DNA of 64,000 bases from Poritiphilus sp965212595 (lineage in GTDB: Bacteria; Bacteroidota; Bacteroidia; Flavobacteriales; Flavobacteriaceae), in contig CBDBVE010000007.1 in assembly GCA_965212595.1 (NCBI GenBank), positions 62,001 through 126,000 of the forward strand, in the 5' to 3' direction. A program made the position numbers and the translations under genes. The notes below the pieces were generated by a model. The model ran no database searches and had not been told where the DNA came from. It saw nothing but the letters and a program-made list of their open reading frames with translations. How positions within the stretch are numbered: position 1 is the stretch's first letter; the number at the start of each line of letters is the position of its first letter. This document shows positions 1 through 10,096 of the stretch, in pieces.

Positions 1-743
1 CCATCTATATCATCGTTTGCAGTGGCTCCAGGTTCTACATAGGTATCCCCTACGGTTAGTTCTAAAGGGTTATCTCCCAAAAGTGCGATTACAGGAGGCG
101 TATTATCTGAGGTCCCCACGGTATAGGATCCCCCCGTAGCCGTTCCCAGAACAGATGAACCTCCAAAAGTAATGATGGTGGAGGGCGGACCAGCTGGATC
201 AAAAAAGTCTAAGGTAGAGGTACCTGTTGCCAGGGCTCTAAATTCGATCTGCAACAGATCAATCCCCGAACTCGGAAAATTGGAAAAAGTAGAAGCCCCG
301 TACTGCAGGGTTCCCGCAAAATTATCAAATGCAGCAGGTACCAAAGGTAAAGGCAAGACCGAAGTAGACTGCGGAGTAAGGCTAACCACCTCGAGAATCG
401 CCGGGTCAAAACTTAAGTATGCCTCTGCCAGGTCGTATTGCTGACCCGATGAAACCACCTGCAACGTAACGAAAAAGGTATCGTTTACATTTATGGTACT
501 GGCATTTGTTGCCGGATCTACTTCAAAATCTGCCTGCGCGTGTATTGAAGTCCCAAAACCCAATAGCAGGAAAGCCAGAACAAAGGTGAGTAACCCAGGT
601 CTTCTTGGTTTTCTTATGCCCTCCCTTTCAATAGGAATAGGAATAGGTTGTTTAGTAATAAAGGCTCTTTTGTCATAGGTATCGGTACCTAGTACCAATA
701 CCTCAAGGGCCTTGCGGATCGAAAGGAGCGTAATTTTGTGCAT
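1..743 (-). CDS. Secreted multidomain protein, cohesin-like plus DUF5011-type domain (3' part outside window)
   Basis: The reading frame is open from an ATG at 743 to the window edge (247 codons), so the C-terminus is missing. An unusually long basic N-terminal stretch of about 45 residues precedes a hydrophobic segment (LLTFVLAFLLLGFG) and a likely signal-peptidase site near HAQ-AD. Residues about 70-195 read like a cohesin or carbohydrate-binding beta-sandwich, with phrases such as YDLAEAYLSFDPAILEVVSL and later IDLLQIEFRALATGTSTL. From about residue 200 the text PVIALLGDNPLELTVGDTYV matches the start of a DUF5011 bacterial Ig-like domain. Proteins of this make-up are usually exported and T9SS-anchored, but the sorting domain would lie beyond the edge. 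A TGA lies nine codons upstream of the start. The ribosome-binding site is weak, as is common in this phylum. Confidence 0.7.
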   Translation of the reverse strand, partial: MHKITLLSIRKALEVLVLGTDTYDKRAFITKQPIPIPIEREGIRKPRRPGLLTFVLAFLLLGFGTSIHAQADFEVDPATNASTINVNDTFFVTLQVVSSGQQYDLAEAYLSFDPAILEVVSLTPQSTSVLPLPLVPAAFDNFAGTLQYGASTFSNFPSSGIDLLQIEFRALATGTSTLDFFDPAGPPSTIITFGGSSVLGTATGGSYTVGTSDNTPPVIALLGDNPLELTVGDTYVEPGATANDDID

Positions 744-1463
744 AGTGTGGAGTGTTAATAAATTTCAATTTGTGTGTTTCGATTCTGATGAACCGACTTA
801 AAAGCACCAAATAACCGGGAAGGGTATTACCATAAACTCCAGGGGTAGAGTCTATGCCACACGAAGGAAGGTTCATTAGCTTTAACACAAATGTTTGGCG
901 TAATGAATCAAAGGGGGACCAAGATGTGTTGAAAATGTAAAATTTCCCCATACAAGGCTGGTTTGGTTATACCAATAACCAAGTAAGGACATCATAGGGA
1001 TTTGGGGTGAAAAATCTCCTATAAAAATCTAACGGGGGTTAGCAATTTTTCTAGAAAGTAAGCGCTAAATCTTTCAGGAAATGAAATGAAAGAATAGGGC
1101 TACAAAATGTAATTGATTAATTACGGTACAATTTTTTTGATCAAAATAAAGATTGGGATAATAATCGATAATATCGGATGAAGTGCATGAGATTTCGATA
1201 AAAAGCACTAAAATTCGGATGAGTGACACTCTATTTTCAATGACTTTTTTTGGGAAAAGTAACTTCCCGGATTATTAACTTTAGCTTTAAATATGACTAA
1301 CATTTTGCCAACTCAGCTGCCTAGGATTATAAGTCAGACAAACGCTTATTTATCCTACTCAGAATTGTCTAATTATCCCTCAAAATGGCACTCTTGAAGT
1401 GAATTTGTTCTTACAGGAAAGGCCAAAAATGGTCTTTTTTCATTTTTTTTATAGACAATACCC
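744..1463. other. Long AT-rich intergenic region
   Basis: These 720 bases lie upstream of the truncated secreted gene and downstream of the lamin-tail gene; I found no convincing coding frame. A short hairpin at 1420-1435 (AGGCC-AAAAAT-GGTCT, one G-T pair) is followed by a T run on the plus strand, but no plus-strand gene precedes it. Near 1170-1230 the word CGGATGA(A)GTG occurs twice about 40 bases apart, possibly a regulator site. I found no clear TAnnTTTG box for the minus-strand gene. Confidence 0.4.
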
Positions 1464-3167
1464 TCAATCAAGAATCAGTTCTTTTTTCAGCTGAATTCCG
1501 TTGTTATCCTCGATACAAATGAAGTATATACCTTCAGGTAAATCACCGACATATAAACGGTATTCATTTCCACTTTTTACATCCCCGGCCGGATACCTTT
1601 TTAGTTGTCTGCCATAAATATCGAAGAGGGCCAATTTTTGTATCGCCACAGGAGGGTCAAAACTTACGCTAACTTCAACCTTAGCGGGATTGGGGTATAT
1701 CTTCAGTTGGTTTTTGGGTTCCGCTTTGAAAAACACGGTAGCATCAAGCATTTCAAAATTAATGGTCAAAGCGCTTCCCGCTTTTCCTTTTAGCCCGTTC
1801 TTTGGGTATGGGATGGCTAGAAGGGAATAACTACCGTTTGAGAGCTTTCCAGTAAAAAATTCACCAGAACGGTCGCCAAATAACGCATACGGAGATTTGT
1901 TCTCGGTTCGTTCGGTTTTCTGGCTGCCAGAAAGCACAAATTGAACACTCTCAGTACCAGCACTGGATGCTGCTCTAATATTCAGGTTCTGGGTTGGAAG
2001 TTTAGAACTTTCTATTGTCATGCCATCGGATATGGTCATAATATCGCTGTTGTTATCTGCATCGACAAGAACAAAGGAATCAATAGAAAGATCAATGGTA
2101 AGCTCAAAGCTTATGTTTAAGGACCGACCCTGAACTCCTCCTAAACGATCTTCTGAAAACGGCGTAGCACTAAGGATGTAATTTCCCGGTTTAAAGGCCT
2201 TTCCGTTGTACTTTCCGGCCTTATCGCCAAAAAGCGCATAGGGGATTATATTTTCGGTTCTTTTGAAATTTCGTTCTCCATTTAATTCAAAAAAAACACT
2301 TTCGGTGTCTTCCGATGCAATTGCCTTAATACTAAAATTTTCAATAGATAGATTGGAAAGATTAATTGTTGTGTTTTCTGTAATAGGCATGATTTCGGCC
2401 CCTGTGTTTGCATCTACGAGAACAAACTCCAGAATTTCAAGTGCCTCTGGAGGCATTGCACTCAAGTTTCCTGGAGAACCCACATCCTCACCGCTGTTAC
2501 CGGCCAGAGCCAAACTCTTATAAGCAGTACCGCCAAGCGCGTCTATAAGCTCTAGTGTACTTAACTGAAAACTACTTAGGTCTTGCAAGTTCTTCAGAAA
2601 TACAGAACCAGCATTGTCGTCAATATCAGGATAAGAGACGGATATTAAGGCATTAGTATGTGTTACATGATCTCCGTTATAGGCTTCATAGTTCTGCCAT
2701 AAACCAATGGTATCCGTACTGTTATTTAGTCCCATAACAGACCAATTGGTTACCGCCACAAGATTAATTCCGCTACCCCAGGCCATGGCAAAATCCTCTG
2801 CGGTAATATCATCCGCATTATAAAGTACTGCCATGGCACCCGGAGCAACGACCCCAGCAGCAATGTTTGAAACCGTATGTGCTGTGCTATTGTTATCGTC
2901 AATTACAAAGCCGCTAAGATCAACCATCTGGTTTCCCGCATTATAGAGTTCTATCCATTCCCAATCATTTTCCGGGCTGGCTGGGTTAAACATAATTTCC
3001 GTAATGAGGAGATTAACTTCTACATTTTGTGCGGAATTTTTCTCAGCAACGGATGTCGAAGCAGAGGTTACGGTTTTAGGGTTTAATGTAGCACTGTAGG
3101 TACTAAGTGTGTAAGCGAAACAGAGCAGTGTCAGTATCAGTATTCTAGATCTTCTTGTATTTTTCAT
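1464..3167 (-). CDS. T9SS-sorted lamin tail domain protein with two ~105-residue repeats
   Basis: The 567-residue protein has a signal peptide (MKNTRRSRILILTLLCFAYT). It continues with a lamin-tail domain at about 52-150 (ITEIMFNPASPENDWEWIEL, then LSGFVIDD). Two copies of a repeat of about 105 residues follow, starting near 247 (FVLVDANTGAEIMPI) and 360 (FVLVDADNNSDIM). Each carries a central ...RTEN-xxPYALFGD motif. The C-terminus (about 485-567) is a type A T9SS sorting domain: IYPNPAKVEVSVSF, then LFDIYGRQL and GIYFICIED. The protein is therefore inferred to be secreted by T9SS and attached to the surface or released. The same repeat occurs three times in the giant protein encoded just upstream, so the two are probably functional partners or products of domain shuffling. 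No enzymatic motif is visible. The specific role is unknown. Confidence 0.8.
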   Translation of the reverse strand: MKNTRRSRILILTLLCFAYTLSTYSATLNPKTVTSASTSVAEKNSAQNVEVNLLITEIMFNPASPENDWEWIELYNAGNQMVDLSGFVIDDNNSTAHTVSNIAAGVVAPGAMAVLYNADDITAEDFAMAWGSGINLVAVTNWSVMGLNNSTDTIGLWQNYEAYNGDHVTHTNALISVSYPDIDDNAGSVFLKNLQDLSSFQLSTLELIDALGGTAYKSLALAGNSGEDVGSPGNLSAMPPEALEILEFVLVDANTGAEIMPITENTTINLSNLSIENFSIKAIASEDTESVFFELNGERNFKRTENIIPYALFGDKAGKYNGKAFKPGNYILSATPFSEDRLGGVQGRSLNISFELTIDLSIDSFVLVDADNNSDIMTISDGMTIESSKLPTQNLNIRAASSAGTESVQFVLSGSQKTERTENKSPYALFGDRSGEFFTGKLSNGSYSLLAIPYPKNGLKGKAGSALTINFEMLDATVFFKAEPKNQLKIYPNPAKVEVSVSFDPPVAIQKLALFDIYGRQLKRYPAGDVKSGNEYRLYVGDLPEGIYFICIEDNNGIQLKKELILD

Positions 3168-3306
3168 GGTAAAAGCTTTAAAACTTTGGCAGTTTAAGCC
3201 CTAAGCCTGAAAAAATATTGCAAAGAGATGATTTGTTGATAAATAGGGTGGAATGTGCCAGGCAGGATGTGTGATCATCCTTCGAATTGAAAATATATTC
3301 TCTGAA

Positions 3307-3363
3307 GGGGTTCTAAACCCCACCCCAGAACAAGTTAATCGTAATCACTGTAATTTACTTGCA
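3307..3363 (+). repeat. Intergenic palindrome-headed repeat, copy A
   Basis: This 57-bp element starts with GGGGTTCTAAACCCC, then ACCCC, then a conserved tail containing AAGTTA, ACTGTAATTT and TTGCA. Three more copies lie at 11547, 29253 (reversed) and 50791. Copy A is closest to the one at 11547. It lies about 130 bases past the stop of the giant T9SS gene, with its tail facing that stop. Confidence 0.75.
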
Positions 3364-3422
3364 GGATTGAGTTAAAAGTTCAATGTTGTTAAATACAAAA
3401 AATTTTACATTCTTAATTCAAT

Positions 3423-3458
3423 AAAAAAGCCCTCCTTCGCTCTTTGAGCTAGGGAGGA
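3423..3458 (-). terminator. Putative intrinsic terminator after the giant T9SS gene
   Basis: Read on the minus strand, CCTCC pairs with GGAGG around an inner GCTC-AAA-GAGC hairpin, followed by CTTTTTT. It lies about 35 bases past the stop at 3492 and separates this transcript from the lamin-tail gene. Confidence 0.6.
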
Positions 3459-3491
3459 CTCTGAATTTATGGAAAGTTTGGAATATTTATA

Positions 3492-6400
3492 TCAACGTTT
3501 TACAATCAATTGTTTTTGGAACACAAAGCCTCTGGCATCGGTCATCCGCACTACGTAACTGCCTGATTGCAATTGCGCAACATTAAAGGGATAATCTTTT
3601 CCGCTGGCTTGTACAGCAGCTTCAAAACTCTGTACAAGTCTTCCATGCATATCAAAGACTGCGATTTCTATAATCTCTGCCGGAACTTCAAAGCTTGCCG
3701 TAACTTCCCTGTCTGCAGGATTTGGGAAAATGCTTAAACCATTTAGCGCGGCTTCCCTGCTAAGCAGGAGTGTATTGACAAATTCAAAGTTTACTGTAAG
3801 TGCCGTACCCTCCATTCCATTGCCATTATTACCCGCAAATGGAGTAGCTGTGAGACTGTATTCTCCTGTCGTAAATACATTACCAAAATAGTTAGGAGCC
3901 ACATCGCCATATAAGGCATAGGGGCTTACATTCTCCGTTCTGGTATTGCTTTGCTGACCGCTAAGCATCAGAACCACACTTTCAACATCGTTGGTAGCAT
4001 TGGCCTGAATATTCAAGTTGTTAGTAGGTAGCCCTGCAAAATCTATGATCATTCCATCAGTGATTTCAAACAGTACCACATCGGCATCGGCATCTATCAG
4101 TTCAAAATTGATAATTCTTAAGACATCTGTATTGATCACCGTGATATTCTGAGATGCACTGCCCTCACAATTTGTACTTGGATCTGTATAGGAGTAGGTG
4201 ATTTCATAATCGCCAGGACCTACTGCCTGAGGGTCGAACATACCTCCACTTACACCAGGACCACCATAATCTCCACCTGCTGGTGAGCCTCCGGTTAAGG
4301 CAAAGGCGGCATCTGTATCTAAAACATCTGCAAATGGATCTAAGGTCACCACCGGCGGCGGGGGATCACTTAAGGTAACCTCTAATGTTTCAGAACAAAG
4401 GCTATCATCTGTTACTATAATCGTATAGGTTCCTGCTGCCAAGTTGGTAAAAGTACTTGCTCCACCAGGTCCGGATATTCCAACTAGTTCAATAGATACT
4501 GGCGGATTGCCATTAACCACTCCAACTACAATGCTTCCATCACTACCTCCACATGTACTTGGATCTGTTGTATCGTCGATAAAGGCATCAAAACCTGCAC
4601 ATAGCGGATCCTCGTCGATTACCTCAAAGTTTACGGTAACCGTTGGCCCGTTCTTCGGATTAGCCACTAGCATATAGTCTCCGACAGGGAATTGCATCCC
4701 CTGAATGTTCACCCCAATATCACCAAAGAGTGAATACGGTGGATTTGGGCCTTCGGTCCTCATTTCATTTATAGGCCCTGTAAGGGTGAATTTGACTCTA
4801 CCCGGATTTAAGTCGGGATTAAATATTACCCCGAAAGGAATATTACCCGTATTCATCTTATTGATCACCAAACCGTCTGTAAGGTTAAAGAGTGGGACAT
4901 CGGTATCTGCATTAAGCAGAATTAATGGGCTATCGCCTACCGGACTGGTAAACTCAAAGTTTACCATCAGCGGTGTACCCGTCGTGCCGCCCTGATTGTC
5001 AGTACTAAAAGGTGTGGCCATAAGGCCATAGCTGCCTACCGCAAAGTTATTTGCTGCGTAGTTACCGGCGTTATCTCCAAAGAGCGCATAAGGTGCCACG
5101 TTTTCCGTCATATTCTTGATCTGTGTTCCGCTTAACTGAAGGAACACACTCTCTACATCATCCGTGGTCTCTGCCCTGATATTCAAGTTGGCCGTTGGTA
5201 ACGTGCTTAAATCTATTGAAGCGCCATCGGTAATAGACATGATATCCGTATTGTTATCTGCATTGACCAATACAAAGTTGGTTACAGAAAGTGGCACTAC
5301 AGGTGGCGTGAACTCGTTCACAAAAGTTACCGTAACATCATCACCATCTGCGATGATAAATTGGATTTCATTCCCTGGAATATCCAATACCGTAACATTT
5401 GAATTACCATTGGCGCTGGAGAATTGGATATCACTTACGTCATAACCTTCAGGGAGATCCTGTTCTACCAACTGGAACAAGTTACCTCCTGGCACATCAA
5501 ATGTTCCTCCTTCGGGCTCAGGTGAACCTATACCACTCTGACTTAAATAGAAGTTACCTAGAAGTCCGCCAATAGAACTATTAAAGAAGAACTTGAACTG
5601 TTGATCGGGATCTGCTCCAGGACCAGTAACCATTTTTACCACCGTAATGCTTGACAGTCCGATGACTTCAATATCATCGCTAGCTGAATTCTCACAGCCA
5701 TTCCCATCAATGAAGGTATAGGTCAAAGTATGTACTCCAACCCCCGCAGCAGCAGGATCAAAGCTATAGGTCATACCATTACCATCGTCAGTCACGCCAG
5801 GACCGGTATATACTCCTCCTACAGGCGTACCTCCTCCAAGGCCGGCCTGAACTCCAGCATCAATAGAAATATCTGCAGGTGCTGTAAAGGTTACTATTGG
5901 TAGTGGGTTAACAGTTAACGTAGCAATATCGCTGGTGACTTCACAGTCATCTCCAGGAGTACCAGGTGTTCCGTTATCTGAAGTCACCACTACCCTATAT
6001 TGATTAGCATTTGCAAAGGTGCTAACGCCATTTAAGTTTAGTGTCGCAGCTTGCTCCGTTGGAATTGGATTAAACGTATTGGTTCCCTGAAAATTAAGGA
6101 ACCATTGATAAGATAAGGTTCCCGTTCCTGAGGCTACGACTGTAAACGAAGGACTTCCTCCGTCGCATAGTTCAACATCCATTGGCTGAGTATCTATTGT
6201 CACCATGCAATCCGGCCCTACCGTCATAAAACTCCATACGGTGGTTCCAGAGAAACCCTGATATGAGTTTCCGGCCAAGTCTTCAATAGCCCCATTATCA
6301 ATTGTTAGGTAGTATTCCGTATCTAAATCCAGATCATTGGTTGGATCAATAGTAAGTTTGTCACCACTAATAGAAAGTTGCATAGGAGTAGCCACATCAA

Positions 6401-9400
6401 AGGTTTCTACAATAGTATCATCTGAAGACAGTCTCAAAAACAGACTCCCCGAACTACCTAATTGAACGTTTTCATTGAAGGTTACCATTAGGCTCATATC
6501 TACCGGAACATCTATAGAATCATCTGCAGGATCAAATGCGCTTATCAATGGCGGGGAACTGTCTGCAGGTCCTAAGGAGACTAAAAGATCTACCGCAGAT
6601 CCTGGAGCCGCCAAGCTGCCTCCTGTTGGGTTCTGGCTGATCACATCTCCTGCGGGTACGGTATTACTATTAGCCGTTGTTATCGCGCCAACCATGAAGC
6701 CGGCGCCCATGATGGTACTTTCTGCGAGGGCTTGACTCAAACCTACTACATCGGGCACAGGTGCTGTTGGAGAGGCTGTGGTGAACGTCCAGTCGTTTCC
6801 AAGCAAGCCAGCAAAATCATTTCCTACCAGATCTTCAAAGGCATTGGAGGGTACCTGTATCCTGTATTCAGTATCATTGAGCAGATCAATAGGGAAGTCT
6901 ATTGTTACCATACTTCCATTAATCACTACGTCACCACTACCAGAAAAAACTTGTGTAAAAGGTGTTGGACTTCCTACCTCAAATACCTGTATAAAGCCTC
7001 CATTTACCTGAACGTCCTCATCAAAATTGATGACAAAATCTGAATCTATAGGAACATTTGTAGCATCATCAGGAGGATTAAGGGATAGCACCATAGGTGG
7101 GCTCATATCTGTGGTAGTGATCGTTGAAAAATTCCAGGTTGTCTGGTCTATAAAGCCTGGAAAACTTACTCCTGAAAGACTTTGGAAAGTATCAGGATTA
7201 ATTTCTACATGATAAGCAGTGTTAGGGTTTAGGTTAGACTGAGGTGTAATGGTCACCTGTGAACCACTTATAGCTACCTGAGATCCCGTACCCTGGATGC
7301 CCAGAGAAGTGCCGCCAGCAGTTGGTTTGATAAACATAAATCCTGAACCTCCCTGTACGGGTTGGTCAAAATTTAAAACCAGAGTGGTGTTCAGGGGTAC
7401 ATCGATCGCATCGTCCATTGGGGTCATACTAAGCAAACTAGGTTGCGTAGGGGTCCCAACAAGGCTAACGTCATTACCATCACCACCCATATAGGTGATA
7501 AACCCACTAAAAGCTCCAAAATTCACAGCACTACTTTCTGGCAGGCCGTTAAAAGTTCCCACAACAGGGTCGTTCCCGTCGTTATTGATGATTATTATTT
7601 CGTCTGCGGGGTCATTGGCATAGCCTCCTCCAAAGAAGTTAAAACCTCCAAGGGTTACCGTGCCATTGACGATAAGTTGATCATGATCAGTACCAGCAGT
7701 TGGTCCGTTAATATTTAGTTCCAGGGTACCATTACTTATTTCAGTATCACCAACTGTAAGAAAGTCTGTGTTGTTGTCTCCAGGAAAGATCACACCTTCT
7801 ACTGCATGTACAGCTCCATTGACTGCCGAATTGGCGCCACCAATAAGGAAACCGGTAACGGCTCCTGAATCAAAAAGTTGTATTAGTTCTACATTAATAG
7901 TAGCGTTATCTGGAATTATCAGGTTCCCCGTAGAATTTAGCGTTCCAAAAGTATCTCCGTTGCTAAGGGTTGTAGAGCTAATGCTCACATCCGTCGTAGT
8001 TCCGGCGGCTCCACTATACGCAATATTCGTTAAATTTAAGGGCTGAGAATTGATTAGGATATTTCCTGCGTTCTGGTTGATGGTGCCCGTACCGCTAAAT
8101 GCATTGCCGGTTGTATTTACTGAGCTGTTTCCGCTACCATTCTTGTTTATGGTAGTTCCGTTGAGTGCGATGTCTCCACCGGTTGTCAGACTAAATTCAT
8201 CTAAAGTTAGATTCCCAAGAAGTAGAGTATTGCTATCTACCAGGGTCAATTCTTGCCCTGGGAGGTCCATACTAACCGATCCCATAAAATCATTCCCAGG
8301 ATTGTCAAGAACCACATTTCCGGTTGGAATGGGAGCAACATTGGCGAAGTTCGTATTTCCATTTACCGTAATCCCACCCGTCTGTGACATTCCGTTAGTG
8401 GAAAAAGCCTCCAGCTTGCCAAAGCTAGAACTTCCTAGGAAACTTATAGGTCCGGCCGTGCCTCCATTCCCGTTAGTCATTGTAAAGTCAGTTGTTCCAA
8501 GATTAACAGACTCTATGGTCATTGTTGAAGTGTTGGCAGCATTTCCGGTAGCTAAAAGGCCAATGGAAGAAGAAGTAATATTGGCAATATCGGCATCCGT
8601 AATTTCGAAGGTATCTGCACTTGCATCTTCTGAAGCCACCCCAAATGCTGTAGCATCTACCTGATTGTTTACAAAACTCAAGAGAGTTGATTCCAGCGGG
8701 CTCGGAATCGAAATATCTGAGGCCGCCAAGGTTAGATTAGCATTTACCTGTGTAAAGGCGGTCTCAGGAACAACTAGTTCTCCACTTCCCGCCTCTACTC
8801 TTAAAACAGTAACAGGAGTTGTTGAGGTTAACCTACTGGCAACACCCCCACCAACACTTAGTGAAACAGTACCTGAAGCTATAATATCACAAAAACCTGA
8901 CGCGCCGATATTTCCGTTATTGTTGCCATTCAAATCGGCAGTTAGGGAAATATTTCCATTGGCACTTATAATGTTAGCAGCGTTAAGTTGAATCGTATTA
9001 TTACAATTGATAACTATATCACCATCTACATTTAAATCAACATTCTGGGTATAGAACTCCGCATCATTTACGGTGAAGGACCCGCTTGGTAGTGTTATTG
9101 CACCTCCTATTATGACCTGATCACTGCCTCCTTCGGCATTAATAACGATACCGGCAGTTATGTCGGCCAAGGCAACAGTTACAGTTGTCGGATCTTGTAA
9201 AATAGGTCCGCCACTAACGGCAACAGGACTTGTGAGGCTTCCTAGAGTAAGTGTAACCCCATCATTTCCAATAATTATGACATCATTAGAAATACCACCG
9301 TTAATATCTTCTATGGTCAAAACACCGCCACTTAATTCCACTAGAGTTTCTGCTGGCTGGATGGTTACTGAACAACCTGCATTCGCAACAGGATCGAAAG

Positions 9401-10049
9401 CCATGGTATCGCTGCTGTTCCAGTTTGCTCTGTTATGGAGTACTGCTCTTATGCCGCTTGGAGTACCCGAAACCGGGCTTCCGCCTGCCAGGTCGCAACT
9501 AAACTGCCAATTGTTTTGTTCTAAGCCCCCAGCCGTTATGAGTCTAACCGCGGTATCTCCCGTGGTAAGCCCCGGAGGTAATTGAGAAGTAGAATTGGTA
9601 TCTGCTACGCCATCCCAGTCGCCATCGGTTCCTCCGCCTGCTACTTCATTAAACTGTAAGCCTGCTATAAAAGTTGGGCTTGCAATACTGCCCTGGATGG
9701 CAAAGAGTTGATCTCCAATCAGCGCATAGGCTGCTGGAAAGAGCGGTCCTAAATCTAAGGTGACTATGTCACCGGCAGACATGGCCCCGGAAGCGGTCCA
9801 TGTAAATTCGCCATCACCATTAAAGTTGGTAAATGCACTGGCGGTATTATCCCAGCCGCGATCTGTAAAAATGATCTGTGTCCCAGACTCGATATCCTTG
9901 AGCAATACAAAAGCGAACATATCGTCGCTATTGGTTGCTCCTTGCACATTACTCCCCAAAAAGGCGATGTCTCCGGCTTGGAGGGTAGTTTGACTGTATG
10001 TATAAAGACTGCATAGCGCCAGGGCCAGCAGCAGCGTAATTTTTTTCAT
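3492..10049 (-). CDS. Giant (2185-residue) multidomain T9SS-secreted surface protein
   Basis: A signal peptide (MKKITLLLALALCSLYTYSQ) precedes an N-terminal domain (about 20-200; AGDIAFLGSNVQG, IIFTDRGWDN) of a type seen at the start of extracellular flavobacterial proteins. Residues about 230-865 are a long Gly/Asn/Thr-rich beta-helix-like region. Three SbsA/Big_5 Ig-like domains follow (about 870, 980 and 1168), each with a DDA(T/I)DVP-type phrase. A PASTA-like module (VPDVVGLSQALAESTIMGAG, about 1100-1163) lies between the second and third. Then come an Ig-like domain (about 1275-1380), further beta-sandwich modules, three ~105-residue repeats (about 1586, 1705 and 1970, the middle one divergent), a SprB-like module (about 1810-1890) and a T9SS sorting domain (about 2100-2185; LSIFPNPADREVTASF). 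It is probably an adhesin or a gliding or matrix protein. The tail-collar gene lies 47 bases upstream and is likely co-transcribed. Confidence 0.85.
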   Translation of the reverse strand: MKKITLLLALALCSLYTYSQTTLQAGDIAFLGSNVQGATNSDDMFAFVLLKDIESGTQIIFTDRGWDNTASAFTNFNGDGEFTWTASGAMSAGDIVTLDLGPLFPAAYALIGDQLFAIQGSIASPTFIAGLQFNEVAGGGTDGDWDGVADTNSTSQLPPGLTTGDTAVRLITAGGLEQNNWQFSCDLAGGSPVSGTPSGIRAVLHNRANWNSSDTMAFDPVANAGCSVTIQPAETLVELSGGVLTIEDINGGISNDVIIIGNDGVTLTLGSLTSPVAVSGGPILQDPTTVTVALADITAGIVINAEGGSDQVIIGGAITLPSGSFTVNDAEFYTQNVDLNVDGDIVINCNNTIQLNAANIISANGNISLTADLNGNNNGNIGASGFCDIIASGTVSLSVGGGVASRLTSTTPVTVLRVEAGSGELVVPETAFTQVNANLTLAASDISIPSPLESTLLSFVNNQVDATAFGVASEDASADTFEITDADIANITSSSIGLLATGNAANTSTMTIESVNLGTTDFTMTNGNGGTAGPISFLGSSSFGKLEAFSTNGMSQTGGITVNGNTNFANVAPIPTGNVVLDNPGNDFMGSVSMDLPGQELTLVDSNTLLLGNLTLDEFSLTTGGDIALNGTTINKNGSGNSSVNTTGNAFSGTGTINQNAGNILINSQPLNLTNIAYSGAAGTTTDVSISSTTLSNGDTFGTLNSTGNLIIPDNATINVELIQLFDSGAVTGFLIGGANSAVNGAVHAVEGVIFPGDNNTDFLTVGDTEISNGTLELNINGPTAGTDHDQLIVNGTVTLGGFNFFGGGYANDPADEIIIINNDGNDPVVGTFNGLPESSAVNFGAFSGFITYMGGDGNDVSLVGTPTQPSLLSMTPMDDAIDVPLNTTLVLNFDQPVQGGSGFMFIKPTAGGTSLGIQGTGSQVAISGSQVTITPQSNLNPNTAYHVEINPDTFQSLSGVSFPGFIDQTTWNFSTITTTDMSPPMVLSLNPPDDATNVPIDSDFVINFDEDVQVNGGFIQVFEVGSPTPFTQVFSGSGDVVINGSMVTIDFPIDLLNDTEYRIQVPSNAFEDLVGNDFAGLLGNDWTFTTASPTAPVPDVVGLSQALAESTIMGAGFMVGAITTANSNTVPAGDVISQNPTGGSLAAPGSAVDLLVSLGPADSSPPLISAFDPADDSIDVPVDMSLMVTFNENVQLGSSGSLFLRLSSDDTIVETFDVATPMQLSISGDKLTIDPTNDLDLDTEYYLTIDNGAIEDLAGNSYQGFSGTTVWSFMTVGPDCMVTIDTQPMDVELCDGGSPSFTVVASGTGTLSYQWFLNFQGTNTFNPIPTEQAATLNLNGVSTFANANQYRVVVTSDNGTPGTPGDDCEVTSDIATLTVNPLPIVTFTAPADISIDAGVQAGLGGGTPVGGVYTGPGVTDDGNGMTYSFDPAAAGVGVHTLTYTFIDGNGCENSASDDIEVIGLSSITVVKMVTGPGADPDQQFKFFFNSSIGGLLGNFYLSQSGIGSPEPEGGTFDVPGGNLFQLVEQDLPEGYDVSDIQFSSANGNSNVTVLDIPGNEIQFIIADGDDVTVTFVNEFTPPVVPLSVTNFVLVNADNNTDIMSITDGASIDLSTLPTANLNIRAETTDDVESVFLQLSGTQIKNMTENVAPYALFGDNAGNYAANNFAVGSYGLMATPFSTDNQGGTTGTPLMVNFEFTSPVGDSPLILLNADTDVPLFNLTDGLVINKMNTGNIPFGVIFNPDLNPGRVKFTLTGPINEMRTEGPNPPYSLFGDIGVNIQGMQFPVGDYMLVANPKNGPTVTVNFEVIDEDPLCAGFDAFIDDTTDPSTCGGSDGSIVVGVVNGNPPVSIELVGISGPGGASTFTNLAAGTYTIIVTDDSLCSETLEVTLSDPPPPVVTLDPFADVLDTDAAFALTGGSPAGGDYGGPGVSGGMFDPQAVGPGDYEITYSYTDPSTNCEGSASQNITVINTDVLRIINFELIDADADVVLFEITDGMIIDFAGLPTNNLNIQANATNDVESVVLMLSGQQSNTRTENVSPYALYGDVAPNYFGNVFTTGEYSLTATPFAGNNGNGMEGTALTVNFEFVNTLLLSREAALNGLSIFPNPADREVTASFEVPAEIIEIAVFDMHGRLVQSFEAAVQASGKDYPFNVAQLQSGSYVVRMTDARGFVFQKQLIVKR

Positions 10050-10096
10050 ATTGGCTTTCTTTTAGTTGGTGGGGTTTAGAAACAACTTCCTTGAAC

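Noticed and set aside
1420..1441. Plus-strand terminator hairpin (AGGCC/GGTCT with T run)
   Set aside because: No plus-strand gene lies upstream, and on the minus strand no proper T run follows. It is noted only in the intergenic entry.
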